Below are positions 39,744 to 49,272 of a DNA stretch of 64,000 bases, in pieces. This stretch comes from Nocardioides marmorisolisilvae (lineage in GTDB: Bacteria > Actinomycetota > Actinomycetes > Propionibacteriales > Nocardioidaceae). Location of the stretch: the NCBI RefSeq assembly GCF_003725775.1, contig NZ_RJSG01000002.1, positions 1,020,400 to 1,084,399 of the forward strand, read 5' to 3'. The stretch's first letter is position 1. Every line of letters starts with the position of its first letter. The position numbers and the translations under genes were made by a program. The notes beneath the pieces are model-generated. The model searched no databases, was not told where the DNA came from, and was given only the letters and a program-made list of their open reading frames with translations.

Positions 39744-40289
39744 GTGACGGATCCGGAGCAGGTCCACCAGGACGGCGTCGGCGAGCCCGACCAGCTGGAG
39801 AGGCTCTGGACGCCGCACCGGATGGCCTACATCCGCGGGGAGAGCAAGCCGGCCGACGACACCGAGGACGAGTGCCCGTTCTGCCGGATCCCACGTCTGG
39901 CGGACGAGGACGGGTTGGTCGTGCACCGGGGAAACACGGCGTACGTGGTGCTGAACCTGTACCCGTACAACTCCGGTCACCTGATGGTCTGCCCGTTCCG
40001 CCACGTCGCCGACTACACCGACCTCACCGAGGCGGAGACCCACGAGGTCGCCGCGCTGACCCAGACCGCGATGCGCACGATCCGGGCCGTCAGCGGCGCC
40101 CAGGGCTTCAACCTCGGCATGAACCAGGGTCCGATCGCCGGTGCCGGGATCGCCGCGCACCTGCACCAGCACGTGGTGCCGCGCTGGTCCGGGGACGCCA
40201 ACTTCATGCCGGTGATCGGGCGCACCAAGCCGCTGCCGCAGCTGCTCACCGAGACCCGGAGCCTGCTCGCGGAGGCCTGGCCGACCTAG
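39744..40289 (+). CDS. HIT-family hydrolase/phosphorylase (Ap4A-type)
   Basis: 181 residues. C-terminal HIT triad AAHLHQHVVPRW (HxHxH), and CPFCRIPRL with a second zinc-type Cys pair in the N-terminal part. Family members are nucleotide hydrolases or AP4A phosphorylases. GTG 39744 is 2 bases after the thrS stop, the usual thrS-HIT pair in actinobacteria; the normally following pgsA gene is separated here by a sigma factor and an ABC transporter. Confidence 0.92.
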   Translation: MTDPEQVHQDGVGEPDQLERLWTPHRMAYIRGESKPADDTEDECPFCRIPRLADEDGLVVHRGNTAYVVLNLYPYNSGHLMVCPFRHVADYTDLTEAETHEVAALTQTAMRTIRAVSGAQGFNLGMNQGPIAGAGIAAHLHQHVVPRWSGDANFMPVIGRTKPLPQLLTETRSLLAEAWPT

Positions 40290-40307
40290 CGGCTCACGGG
40301 CCGACGG

Positions 40308-42023
40308 CTACTGGGGGCACGGCCCGCCGGCGGTGAATGTCCTCGGGGCGCTGGTGGTGGTGTTGCCGCGCCCGTCGGTCGCGACCGCGCGCACCGTGAC
40401 GGTTCCGATCGCGGTGACCGGTCCGAGGCTGCCGTGCCAGGTGGTCGGCGACGAGGTCAGCTGGGTCGATCCCGAGACGGCACCGCTCCAGATCAGCTTG
40501 ACCGATGTGACACCGGCCGAGACGTCCGACGCCTTCACGGTCACCGCGTAGAAGCGGTTGGAGCCGTTGCAGCTGTCCGCACCGATCCTCGGGGCCGAGA
40601 CGCTCGGCGGGATTTCGTTGTCGCCGGTCAGCTTCACGTACGCCGCCAGGCTGCCGGAGGTCACCGAGATGGTCTCGTCGATCGGCCCCTCGACCAGCTG
40701 ACCGCGCTTGACGACGATGCTGACCTTCGCGCTCGCGCCCGGGTCGAGGATCTTCGAGGCGGGCGAGACGGTGACCGCAGCGGTCCCGGTCGAGGCCAGG
40801 AACGAGAGCGCGGTTCCGCCGGTGTTCGTCACGGTGAAGGACGCGCTCGAACGGGTTCTCCCGAGATCGATCCTCGCCGTGGAGAGCTTGAGTGCTCCCG
40901 CAGCCGCGGTCGCCGTCGCGGCCGTCGCGCTCGGAGGCACGAGGGTAGGCGGCACCAGCGACGGTGTCGGGATCGAGGACAACGTCGGAGTGGGGAGCGT
41001 CGGGGTCGGCACCGACGGAGTTCCGCCGCCGAGAGGCTGTCCGGCGATCAGGTCGTCGGACTTCGTCGCGTCGTCGTTCGAGGGCCAGAAGTAGACGGCG
41101 CCGCCGATCAGCAGGACGGCCGCGATCCCCGCGGCCGCGAGGCGACCCCGGCGCCGGGGCGCGACGGTCGGCACTGCCTCTCCACCGGCCTGAGCCCCGG
41201 CGCCGCCGGAACCGGGTTCGACGTACGCGACCAGCTGGGTGTCGTCGAGGACGCGGCGACGCAGTGCGGCCGGTGCTGCGAACAGCGGGATGCCGGCCAG
41301 CAGCGCCCACGGGCTGAGCATCCGCTTGCGACGCTCGCCGCAGATCTCGCAGTTCTCGATGTGCCGGGCCACCCGCTTGCGGATCAGCGGCGAGAACGAG
41401 CCGTCCCAGCTGCCCAGCATCTTGTCCAGCTCGGCGCAGTCCTCGCGACCCAGCCGGGCGACCAGCAACGCGCCCAGGGACTTGTCGACCTGACCCTTGA
41501 GCCGGTTGAGCATCACGTAGGCGTTCGACGCGCTGACGCCCATCGCCTCGCCGAGCTCGGAACCCTCCAGCCCCTGGCGCAGGTGCAGGTCGAGCAGCGC
41601 CCGGTCGCGGTCCGCCAGGCCGGCGGCCGCGTCCCAGACCAGCTTCTGCAGCGCCGCCTGCTCGGCGGCCTCGTCCGGAGTCATCGCGCTATCCGCGATC
41701 TCGGCGAGCTGGTCGTCGTCGCCGTAGCTGACCCGCTTGCGCTGCTTGAGCCGGCGCAGGCACTCGCTGCGCACGATCGCGTACAGCCAGGGGCGCAGCC
41801 GGTCGGGTTCGCGCAGCTGCGGCAGCTTCTCCGCGAAGGTCACGAACGAGTCGGCCACCGCGTCCGCAGCGTCCTCGCGCTGGCGCAGCATCGAGTAGGC
41901 GAAGTCGTAGAGCCGCGGACCGTAGCGGTCGTAGACGACCGCGAAGGCTTCCCGGTCGGCCTGCAGGACGAGCCCGACCAGCTCGGCATCGCTGGCTTCG
42001 GGCAGCCCGAGAGGAGCGGTCAC
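40308..42023 (-). CDS. Membrane-spanning ECF-type sigma factor with fused anti-sigma and extracellular domains
   Basis: 571 residues. N-terminal sigma region 2 (about 15-85, AFAVVYDRYGPRLYDFAYSML) and region 4 (about 120-175, LADRDRALLDLHLRQGLEGSELGEAMGVSASNAYVMLNR, split). Then a zinc-finger like ZAS anti-sigma domain (HIENCEIC, H-x3-C-x2-C, about 225-235), one membrane helix (AAAGIAAVLLIGGAVYFW, about 300-318), a Pro/Thr linker, and two beta-rich extracellular domains to the C-terminus. Such fused sigma factors are known for some ECF groups (for example ECF53-like). The fold implies a sigma factor tethered to the membrane, controlled by an outside signal. GTG 42023 follows TAGGAT by six bases. 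Confidence 0.82.
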   Translation of the reverse strand: MTAPLGLPEASDAELVGLVLQADREAFAVVYDRYGPRLYDFAYSMLRQREDAADAVADSFVTFAEKLPQLREPDRLRPWLYAIVRSECLRRLKQRKRVSYGDDDQLAEIADSAMTPDEAAEQAALQKLVWDAAAGLADRDRALLDLHLRQGLEGSELGEAMGVSASNAYVMLNRLKGQVDKSLGALLVARLGREDCAELDKMLGSWDGSFSPLIRKRVARHIENCEICGERRKRMLSPWALLAGIPLFAAPAALRRRVLDDTQLVAYVEPGSGGAGAQAGGEAVPTVAPRRRGRLAAAGIAAVLLIGGAVYFWPSNDDATKSDDLIAGQPLGGGTPSVPTPTLPTPTLSSIPTPSLVPPTLVPPSATAATATAAAGALKLSTARIDLGRTRSSASFTVTNTGGTALSFLASTGTAAVTVSPASKILDPGASAKVSIVVKRGQLVEGPIDETISVTSGSLAAYVKLTGDNEIPPSVSAPRIGADSCNGSNRFYAVTVKASDVSAGVTSVKLIWSGAVSGSTQLTSSPTTWHGSLGPVTAIGTVTVRAVATDGRGNTTTSAPRTFTAGGPCPQ

Positions 42024-42255
42024 GCTCGGATCCTACGGGCACCAACAGGCCCGCACCGGTGTGCTCCGACATTCCTCGCTCCTTCCTCGGTCAGGGGTAG
42101 GAGCACCGAGGGAGCGGATCCTTACCACTTCTCGGAATCGAATTTCAGACCTTGTGCAGGTGCCCTACCTCACGCCTGAATGGTTCCCGCGGTGACTGTG
42201 CAGCGGATTTCGGTGCTGCCACAGTCGAGGCGTCCGATTCTTCGAGGAGGTTGCG

Positions 42256-43308
42256 GTGCTCGCCATCACGCTGGCCGACCTGCGCTACCGGTCACGGCAG
42301 TTCCTGATCGCCGTGGTCGGGGCCGGCGTCGTGTTCGCGCTGGCCGTGCTGATGTCCGGGATGGCGAACGGCTTCCACGCCGAGATCACGAAGACCGTCA
42401 ACAGCACCCACGCCGACCGCTGGGTCGTGCCGACGAGCTCCTCCGGACCGTTCACCTCGGTGCGGGCGATCCCCGAGAACCGGGTCGGCGCGGTCCGGTC
42501 CGCCAAGGGCGTGAAGTCCGCGGCCGGGATGGTGATCTCCCTGCAGACCGTCGACCGGGGGAGCAAGGGCCTGATCCGGGTGATGATGCTCGGGGCGCAG
42601 CCGGGCCCGACCACGTTCGTGCCCTCCCGAGGCTCCGCCGTGGTCAAGCCGGGGGACGCGGTCGCGGACGAGCGCCTCGGTCTGGACATCGGCCAGCACT
42701 TCACGCTCGGCACCCAGCGGTTCACCGTGGTGGGGCTGACCTCGGGCCACACCATGCTCGGCGGGACGCCGGACGTCTTCGTGGGGCTGCGGGCCGCGCA
42801 GCAGGTGCTGTTCGGGGGGCAGCGCCTCGTCACCGCGGTCTCGGTCCAGGGGACGCCGACGAGTCTGCCGAAGGGCCTGAAGGAGATGAGCATCGCGTCG
42901 GTGGAGAAGGACAGCCTCGGCCCGATGGCCGACTCGGTGTCCTCGGTGGAGAACACCCGCTACCTGATGTGGGCGGTGGCGGTGATCATCGTGGCCGCGC
43001 TGATCTACGTCTCGACCCTGCAACGCACCCGCGACTTCGCGGTCCTCAAGGCGGTCGGAGCCAGCGGCCGCGACCTGTTCGTCAGCGTCGCGGTCCAGGC
43101 GGTGCTGGTCACCCTCGGCGCGGCCGCGCTGGCGGCGAGCACGGCTTGGTTGTTCCGGCCGCTCTACCTGGTGCCGCTGGTGGTGCCGGCCTCGGCGTAC
43201 TGGTCGCTGCCGGTGATCGCGGTCGTGGTCGGCCTGATCTCCTCGCTGATCGCGATGAGACGGGCCGTCACTGTGGACCCGGCGCTCGCGTTCGGAGCCG
43301 GCGCATGA
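42256..43308 (+). CDS. ABC transporter permease (FtsX/MacB-like)
   Basis: 350 residues. One N-terminal membrane helix (LIAVVGAGVVFALAVLMSG), a large extracytoplasmic domain (about 45-230), and three C-terminal helices (about 232-345), the FtsX/MacB topology. Substrate unknown; such permeases pair with an ATPase to export lipids, peptides or lipoproteins. GTG 42256 follows GAGGAGG. The stop overlaps the ATPase start (ATGA). Confidence 0.85.
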   Translation: MLAITLADLRYRSRQFLIAVVGAGVVFALAVLMSGMANGFHAEITKTVNSTHADRWVVPTSSSGPFTSVRAIPENRVGAVRSAKGVKSAAGMVISLQTVDRGSKGLIRVMMLGAQPGPTTFVPSRGSAVVKPGDAVADERLGLDIGQHFTLGTQRFTVVGLTSGHTMLGGTPDVFVGLRAAQQVLFGGQRLVTAVSVQGTPTSLPKGLKEMSIASVEKDSLGPMADSVSSVENTRYLMWAVAVIIVAALIYVSTLQRTRDFAVLKAVGASGRDLFVSVAVQAVLVTLGAAALAASTAWLFRPLYLVPLVVPASAYWSLPVIAVVVGLISSLIAMRRAVTVDPALAFGAGA

Positions 43309-44336
43309 GCGGGCTCGAGATCCGTGACCTGACCGTGGAGTACAACTCCGGCGGGATCCTGGTGCGCCCGCTGGTGAACAAGTCGATGGACGCCGGCGAC
43401 GGGCAGCTGGTCGTGCTGCTGGGTCCGAGCGGCTGCGGCAAGACCACCCTGCTCTCCTGCATCGCCGGTCTGCTGACGCCCACCTCGGGCAGCATCAGGG
43501 TCGGGGGCAAGGAGGTCGTCGGGCTGGCGGGAGCAGCCCTGGCGCGCTACCGGCAGGAGCAGGTGGGGATCGTCTTTCAGGCGTTCAACCTGCTGCCCAG
43601 CCTGACGGCCCACGGGAACGTGGTGGCGCCGATGGCGCTCGCCCGGGTCCCGCGGGCCGAGGCCTCGCGCCGGGCCGACGAGCTGCTGGCGCGGGTCGGG
43701 CTCGCCGAGCGCAAGGACCACCGGCCCTCGGCCATGTCCGGGGGACAGCAGCAGCGGGTCGCGATCGCCCGGGCGCTGGTGCACGACCCGCCGATCGTGC
43801 TCGCCGACGAGCCGACCGCGCACCTGGACCACGTCCAGGTCGAGGGCGTGCTCCAGCTCATGCGCGAGCTCGCCTCACCCGGGCGCACGCTCCTGGTGGC
43901 CACCCACGACGATCGCGTCACCGACATCGCGGACGCGGTGATCGAGCTGGTGCCGCCGGCGCAGAGCGCGCACTCCGCGGTCGACCGCGAACCCGAGCAC
44001 GTGCAGCTGGACGCTGCCGAGGTGCTCTTCCGCCAGGGCGACCCCGGCGATCTGGTCTACCTCGTCAGGTCCGGGCGGATCGAGATCTTCCGCGAGCTCG
44101 CCGACGGCCGCGAGGACCGGGTCACCGTCGTCGGTCCCGGGCAGTACTTCGGCGAGCTCGGCCCGCTGCTGCGGCTGCCACGCAGTGCCTCGGCACGAGC
44201 GCTCGGCCCGACGGAGGTGGTCGGCTACACCGTACGCCGCTTCCGCTACGAGCACCCGGACCTGGCCAACAACCTGGGCGGCTGGGCCCGCAGCGCCCGG
44301 CACGCGGTGGCAACCGGGGAGGACCTGGTCCGTTAG
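43305..44336 (+). CDS. ABC ATPase fused to cyclic-nucleotide-binding domain
   Basis: 343 residues. ABC domain with Walker A GPSGCGKTTLL, Q-loop FQAFNLLPS, signature SGGQQQRVAIARAL, Walker B IVLADEPTAHLD and a switch His in LLVATHDDRV. From about residue 240 a cNMP-binding fold follows: FRQGDPGDLVYLVRSGRIEIF, VVGPGQYFGELGPLLRLPRSASARA (split), with the phosphate-binding-cassette FGELG...RxA. The fusion suggests transport controlled by cAMP or a similar nucleotide. Only the FtsX-type permease precedes it in the operon. Confidence 0.88.
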   Translation: MSGLEIRDLTVEYNSGGILVRPLVNKSMDAGDGQLVVLLGPSGCGKTTLLSCIAGLLTPTSGSIRVGGKEVVGLAGAALARYRQEQVGIVFQAFNLLPSLTAHGNVVAPMALARVPRAEASRRADELLARVGLAERKDHRPSAMSGGQQQRVAIARALVHDPPIVLADEPTAHLDHVQVEGVLQLMRELASPGRTLLVATHDDRVTDIADAVIELVPPAQSAHSAVDREPEHVQLDAAEVLFRQGDPGDLVYLVRSGRIEIFRELADGREDRVTVVGPGQYFGELGPLLRLPRSASARALGPTEVVGYTVRRFRYEHPDLANNLGGWARSARHAVATGEDLVR

Positions 44337-44348
44337 CCTCTTCCCACC

Positions 44349-45002
44349 ATGCTCGAGAGATTCCGCCAGTTCTGGACCAACGTCTGGGCGCCCCTGGCCA
44401 ACCTGTTCCTCACGTGGGGGATCAGCCCCAACACGGTCACCTTCGTCGGCACGATCGGCGTCGTCGCGGGGGCGGTGATCTTCTTCCCGCAGGGGGCGCT
44501 GCTCACCGGCGTCCTGGTGATCACGGCGTTCGTGTTCAGCGACATCATGGACGGCTACATGGCCCGCGCCTCGGGCAAGGTCTCGACGTTCGGCGCGTTC
44601 TGGGACTCGACCCTGGACCGGATCGGCGACGCCGCCATCTTCGGTGGTCTCGCGATGTACTACGTCGGTCCCGGTCACAACAACTGGTACGCCGGCCTGG
44701 CGATCTACTGCCTCTCGATGGGCTCGGTGACCTCGTATGCCCGGGCCCGTGCGGAGTCGCTGAACATGACCGCGAAGGTCGGCATCGCGGAGCGCGCCGA
44801 CCGGCTGGTGTTCACCCTGGTGACCACCGGGATCGCGGATCTGATCCACCTGCTCACCGGCAACGAGGACTGGCTGATCGCGATCCCGATCATCCTGGGC
44901 CTGATGGCACTGGCGAACACGATCACGGTCATCCAGCGCGTCCAGACGGTCCACCAGCAGGCGCTCGCGATCGACGCGGCCCGCGAGGCCGCGGAGAACT
45001 GA
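44349..45002 (+). CDS. CDP-alcohol phosphatidyltransferase (PgsA/PIP-synthase type)
   Basis: 217 residues. Catalytic motif DIMDGYMARASGKVSTFGAFWDSTLD (D-x2-DG-x2-AR-x8-G-x3-D-x3-D, about 57-82), six hydrophobic segments. In actinobacteria the pgsA located next to thrS-HIT is usually phosphatidylinositol-phosphate synthase. The gene is in the right neighbourhood (before pdxS) but is separated from thrS-HIT by about 4 kb. TAGCCT lies 9 bases before the ATG. Confidence 0.9.
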   Translation: MLERFRQFWTNVWAPLANLFLTWGISPNTVTFVGTIGVVAGAVIFFPQGALLTGVLVITAFVFSDIMDGYMARASGKVSTFGAFWDSTLDRIGDAAIFGGLAMYYVGPGHNNWYAGLAIYCLSMGSVTSYARARAESLNMTAKVGIAERADRLVFTLVTTGIADLIHLLTGNEDWLIAIPIILGLMALANTITVIQRVQTVHQQALAIDAAREAAEN

Positions 45003-45057
45003 TCCACGCCCCTCACCCAGGTGAAAAGGGCTGGCGGTCCGGGCCTAAACTGGCCTC

Positions 45058-45975
45058 ATGGCAGCAGACCACATCACTCCAGACACTGACCTGACCGGCA
45101 CCGGGACCTCGCGCGTGAAGCGCGGGATGGCCGAGATGCTGAAGGGCGGCGTGATCATGGACGTGGTCACGCCGGAGCAGGCGAAGATCGCCGAGGACGC
45201 CGGAGCCGTCGCGGTGATGGCCCTCGAGCGGGTTCCCGCGGACATCCGTGCGCAGGGTGGCGTGTCCCGGATGAGCGACCCGGACATGATCGACGGCATC
45301 ATCGAGGCGGTCTCGATCCCGGTGATGGCCAAGGCGCGGATCGGTCACTTCGCCGAGGCGCAGGTGCTGCAGTCCCTGGGCGTGGACTACATCGACGAGT
45401 CCGAGGTGCTGACTCCGGCCGACTACGCCAACCACATCGACAAGTGGGCCTTCACCGTTCCCTTCGTGTGCGGTGCGACGAACCTGGGTGAGGCGCTGCG
45501 GCGGATCACCGAGGGTGCGGCGATGATCCGCTCCAAGGGCGAGGCCGGCACCGGTGACGTCTCGAACGCGGTCACTCACATGCGCACGATCCGCGGGGAG
45601 ATCCGCCGGCTCGGTGCGCTGCACGACGACGAGCTGTACGTCGCGGCCAAGGAGCTGCAGGCGCCGTACGAGCTGGTCAAGGAGGTCGCCGAGAAGGGCA
45701 AGCTCCCGGTGGTGCTGTTCACCGCCGGTGGCATCGCGACCCCGGCGGATGCGGCGATGATGATGCAGCTGGGCGCCGAGGGTGTCTTCGTGGGCTCGGG
45801 AATCTTCAAGTCCGGCAACCCCGCCGAGCGGGCCGAGGCGATCGTCAAGGCCACCACCTTCCACGACGACCCCGACGTGGTCGCCAAGGTCTCCCGCGGT
45901 CTGGGTGAGGCCATGGTCGGCATCAACGTCGAGGACATCCCGCAGCCGCACCGCCTGGCCGAACGCGGCTGGTGA
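45058..45975 (+). CDS. pdxS: Pyridoxal 5'-phosphate synthase subunit PdxS
   Basis: 305 residues. (beta/alpha)8 subunit that builds PLP from ribose-5-phosphate, glyceraldehyde-3-phosphate and ammonia. Seen: [37 protein letters not shown] (the catalytic Lys), [16 protein letters not shown] and the second Lys in the [15 protein letters not shown] region. ATG 45058 is six bases after TAAACT (leaderless). Its glutaminase partner PdxT is 11.4 kb downstream rather than adjacent. Confidence 0.96.
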   Translation: MAADHITPDTDLTGTGTSRVKRGMAEMLKGGVIMDVVTPEQAKIAEDAGAVAVMALERVPADIRAQGGVSRMSDPDMIDGIIEAVSIPVMAKARIGHFAEAQVLQSLGVDYIDESEVLTPADYANHIDKWAFTVPFVCGATNLGEALRRITEGAAMIRSKGEAGTGDVSNAVTHMRTIRGEIRRLGALHDDELYVAAKELQAPYELVKEVAEKGKLPVVLFTAGGIATPADAAMMMQLGAEGVFVGSGIFKSGNPAERAEAIVKATTFHDDPDVVAKVSRGLGEAMVGINVEDIPQPHRLAERGW

Positions 45976-46529
45976 AGCCCCGCCCCGAGGACACCCAGGC
46001 CTGGGTGGCCAGCGCGCTGCGCTCGGGTCTGGAGGACCCGGACGCGCTCCGGGACCAGGTCGTCGACGTGATCCGCGCCGACCACCCCGGGCTCGATGCC
46101 GTCTCGACGGCCGACGCCTGGCTCGCGCACGCCCGCGAAGCCTGGGTCACCGAGTCCGCGGCCTGGCCGACGACGACCGACCACGACCGGTTGACCGAGG
46201 CGTTCGGCAGCCTCGAGGCCGCGGGCATCGTCGTGCTCGCGGGTTGTGCCGACCACTGGTCGGCGCGCGACGAGCTCGCCGGACGCGAGCCGACGCCGCG
46301 CGGGATCGCCTGGTTCACGCCGCAGGACGTCTGGCACGCCGTCGACGAGGGCATGCTCGAGGTGAACCTGTGGCACGGCAGCACCGCGAACGCCGCGCCG
46401 GGGGACCCGTTGCTGGACGACGCCCTGGCGGCGTTCGCCGCGGCGGGCCTGGAAGGGCACTTCGACGAGGGTCGGATCGAGGTCTCGGCGTACTGGCAGC
46501 GCCATCCGGACGGTCTCGGACCCGCGTGA
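45972..46529 (+). CDS. DUF6891-like protein
   Basis: 185 residues. GTG 45972 overlaps the pdxS stop. Contains [29 protein letters not shown] (split) and an N-terminal helical part with [20 protein letters not shown]; this matches the DUF6891 family that commonly follows pdxS in these actinobacteria. Function unknown. Confidence 0.8.
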   Translation: MKPRPEDTQAWVASALRSGLEDPDALRDQVVDVIRADHPGLDAVSTADAWLAHAREAWVTESAAWPTTTDHDRLTEAFGSLEAAGIVVLAGCADHWSARDELAGREPTPRGIAWFTPQDVWHAVDEGMLEVNLWHGSTANAAPGDPLLDDALAAFAAAGLEGHFDEGRIEVSAYWQRHPDGLGPA

Positions 46530-46563
46530 CCTGAGCCACAACCCCCGCGGGGAATCGATACAT

Positions 46564-46611
46564 GTGACACGAAGTCACGTGTATCTCTTTACTTGTGACA
46601 CCGCGTCTCAC
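46564..46611. promoter_or_regulatory. Twin palindromic operators upstream of the oxygenase gene
   Basis: GTGACacgaaGTCAC (46564-46578) and GTGACACCGCGTCTCAC (46595-46611), 31 bp apart, the second abutting the TAACCT -10 (46612-46617). A TetR gene lies 2.6 kb downstream in the same cluster and is the likely binder. Confidence 0.6.
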
Positions 46612-46623
46612 TAACCTCGCAGC

Positions 46624-47592
46624 ATGACAGCGATCCAGACGTACGAAGAGAAGCTGCTCACCCTCTCCGAGGGCTCGGTGCACCAGCACTTCGATCCGTG
46701 GACGGACATCGACTGGGACAACCCGGACTACGCGATCGACGCCGACGACCCGCGCTGGGTGCTGCCGAAGGCAGACGCGCTGGGCCGCAGCGACTGGTAC
46801 CAGTCGCTCCCGCTGGAGCGCCAGATCGAGATCGGTCTGTGGCGCCAGGCCAACGTCGCCAAGGTCGGGCTGCAGTTCGAGAACATCCTCATCCGCGGCC
46901 TCATGGAGTACGTCATGGGCCTGCCGAACGGCTCGGCGGAGTACCGCTACGTGACGCACGAGGCGACCGAGGAGACCCACCACACCCAGATGTTCCAGGA
47001 GTTCGTGAACCGCTCGGGCGTCGACGTCCCCGGCGGTCCGCGCTACTTCCGCGTGCTGGCCCCGTTCCTGCCACTGGCCGCCCGGCCGCTCTCGATCGTG
47101 TTCTTCATGGGCGTGCTCGCCGGCGAGGAGCCGATCGACCACCTGCAGAAGGCGATCCTGCGCGAGGGCGACCGGATGCACCCGCTGCTGCAGCGGATCA
47201 TGCAGATCCACATCGCCGAGGAGGCTCGGCACATCTCGTTCGCGCACGAGTACCTCAAGCGGAACGTGCCCAAGGTCGGCAAGATCCGCAAGGGCGTGCT
47301 CTCGGTGGTGTTCCCGGTGATCATGCGGCTGCTCGGCGACGCGATCATGGTGCCGAGCAAGGACATGACCCGGCAGGTGGGCGTCCCGAAGAAGGTCCTC
47401 AAGGAGATCTTCTGGGACAGCCCCGAGGCCCAGGACATGCTCAGCGACGTCTTCTACGACGTCCGCGCGCTGGCCGAGGAGCTCGACCTGATGAACCCGG
47501 TCTCGCGCCGGGTCTGGAAGGCGCTGCACATCGACGGTCCCGGTGCGCGCTTCCGCAGCGAGCCGGTGAACGCCGGCGCCAAGGCCGCCTGA
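46624..47592 (+). CDS. AurF-like diiron oxygenase
   Basis: 322 residues. Diiron carboxylate motifs THEATEETHHTQMF and IHIAEEARHISF with the helical frame of p-aminobenzoate N-oxygenase AurF and membrane-associated relatives. A hydrophobic pair (FLPLAARPLSIVFFMGVLAG) sits between the motifs. Substrate unknown; homologues hydroxylate aromatic amines or fatty acids. It needs electrons, and the next gene is a ferredoxin-ferredoxin reductase. ATG 46624 is six bases after TAACCT. Confidence 0.82.
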   Translation: MTAIQTYEEKLLTLSEGSVHQHFDPWTDIDWDNPDYAIDADDPRWVLPKADALGRSDWYQSLPLERQIEIGLWRQANVAKVGLQFENILIRGLMEYVMGLPNGSAEYRYVTHEATEETHHTQMFQEFVNRSGVDVPGGPRYFRVLAPFLPLAARPLSIVFFMGVLAGEEPIDHLQKAILREGDRMHPLLQRIMQIHIAEEARHISFAHEYLKRNVPKVGKIRKGVLSVVFPVIMRLLGDAIMVPSKDMTRQVGVPKKVLKEIFWDSPEAQDMLSDVFYDVRALAEELDLMNPVSRRVWKALHIDGPGARFRSEPVNAGAKAA

Positions 47593-47619
47593 CCGCGGTC
47601 CCTCGAGGAGGAACGTGCC

Positions 47620-49272
47620 ATGCCGTACGTCGTCACCCAGTCCTGTTGCAGCGACGCGTCCTGCGTCATCGCCTGCCCGGTCAACTGCATCCACCCGGCC
47701 CCGGGTGAGCCCGGCTTCGCCGAGGCCGAGATGCTGTACGTCGACCCGAAGGCGTGCGTCGACTGCGGCGCCTGTGCGACCGCGTGCCCGGTCGACGCGC
47801 TCAAGCCGCACACCAAGCTGAGCGCCGACGAGCTGCCGTTCATCGAGCTCAACCGGCTCTACTACGCCGAGAACCCGCACGCCGACCGGACGCCGCTGGC
47901 GGTGATCCCGAAGCGCCGGGCGCTGCCGACCGACGCCATCCGGGTCGCGGTCGTCGGCTCCGGTCCGGCCGGCCTGTACGCCGCCGACGAGCTGCTCAAG
48001 CACCCGGGTGTGACCGTCGACGTCTTCGACCGCCTGCCCACGCCGTACGGACTGGCCCGCGCGGGGGTCGCGCCCGACCACCAGCACACCAAGCAGGTCA
48101 CCAAGCTGTTCGCGGCGATCGAGGGGCAGCCCGGGTTCCGCTACCGGCTCGGTGTCGAGGTCGGCGCCGACATCAGCGACACCGAGCTCGCCGAGCGCTA
48201 CCACGGCGTCATCTACGCCGTCGGCGCCTCGTCCGACAAGGCGCTGGGCATCGAGGGGGAGGACCTGCTCGGCAGCGTGCCCGCGACCTCGGTCGTCGGT
48301 TGGTACAACGGCCACCCGGACCACGAGGACGCCTTCGTCGACCTCGGTGGCGAGCGGGTCGTGATCGTCGGCAACGGCAACGTCGCCCTCGACGTCGCCC
48401 GGGTGCTCACCGCCGACCCGGCCAGGCTCGCGACCACCGACATCGCGGACCTGCCGCTGGCGACCCTGCGGGGCAGCCGGCTCTCCGAGGTCGTGGTCAT
48501 CGGCCGCCGCGGACCGGCCGAGGCTGCCTTCACGCTTCCCGAGCTCGTGGGTCTGGCTGGCCTGACCGACGTCGACGTGGTGGTCGACGACGCGGGCGTC
48601 GGGTTCGACCTCGCCACCGCCAAGGGCCGGATGCTCGCCGAGATCGCTGCGCGCCCGAGCACGCCGGGTCGGCGCCGGATCGTGCTCCGCTTCTGCGTCG
48701 CGCCGGTGCGCATCCTGGGCACCGAGTCGGTCACCGGCGTGGAGCTCGAGCGCACCCGGCTGGAGGTCGTCGACGGACGCACCGTCGCGATCGGGACCGG
48801 CGAGACCGAGATCCTCGAGGCGCAGATGGTGCTCCGCTCGGTCGGGTACCACGGCGAGCCGGTGGCCGGACTGCCGTTCGACGACGCGACCGGCACGGTG
48901 CCGAACACCGAGGGCCGCGTCGAGCCGGGCCTGTACGTCGCCGGCTGGATCAAGCGCGGACCGACCGGCTTCATCGGCACCAACAAGTCCTGCTCGGAAG
49001 AGACCGTCGCGGCACTGTTCGACGACCTGTCCGCCGGACTGCTCACCGAGCCGGACGCCGACGCCGAGGAGCTCGAGCGCTGGCTGGCCGAGCGGGTGCC
49101 TGCCCACATCGGTCTGGCCGGCTGGCAGGCACTGGACGCCGAGGAGCGCCGCCGCGGTGCCGAGCAGGGGCGACCGCGGGTGAAGCTGCTCGACGTGGAG
49201 GAGATGCGAACGGTCGCCACCGCGGGCCTTCCGCGAGCGCGGGGCCGAAGGTCATTACCCTTCACCCTGTGA
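47620..49272 (+). CDS. FprB-type ferredoxin/ferredoxin-NADP reductase
   Basis: 550 residues. N-terminal ferredoxin with two [4Fe-4S]-type Cys sets (CCSDASCVIACPVNC and CVDCGACATACPVDA), then an adrenodoxin-reductase-like FAD/NADP protein: AVVGSGPAGLYAADELL (FAD) and VIVGNGNVALDVARVL (NADP). C-terminus has the GWIKRGPTGFIGTNKSC motif. Supplies electrons, probably to the oxygenase 28 bases upstream. The stop overlaps the start of the TetR gene. Length matches M. tuberculosis FprB. Confidence 0.92.
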   Translation: MPYVVTQSCCSDASCVIACPVNCIHPAPGEPGFAEAEMLYVDPKACVDCGACATACPVDALKPHTKLSADELPFIELNRLYYAENPHADRTPLAVIPKRRALPTDAIRVAVVGSGPAGLYAADELLKHPGVTVDVFDRLPTPYGLARAGVAPDHQHTKQVTKLFAAIEGQPGFRYRLGVEVGADISDTELAERYHGVIYAVGASSDKALGIEGEDLLGSVPATSVVGWYNGHPDHEDAFVDLGGERVVIVGNGNVALDVARVLTADPARLATTDIADLPLATLRGSRLSEVVVIGRRGPAEAAFTLPELVGLAGLTDVDVVVDDAGVGFDLATAKGRMLAEIAARPSTPGRRRIVLRFCVAPVRILGTESVTGVELERTRLEVVDGRTVAIGTGETEILEAQMVLRSVGYHGEPVAGLPFDDATGTVPNTEGRVEPGLYVAGWIKRGPTGFIGTNKSCSEETVAALFDDLSAGLLTEPDADAEELERWLAERVPAHIGLAGWQALDAEERRRGAEQGRPRVKLLDVEEMRTVATAGLPRARGRRSLPFTL

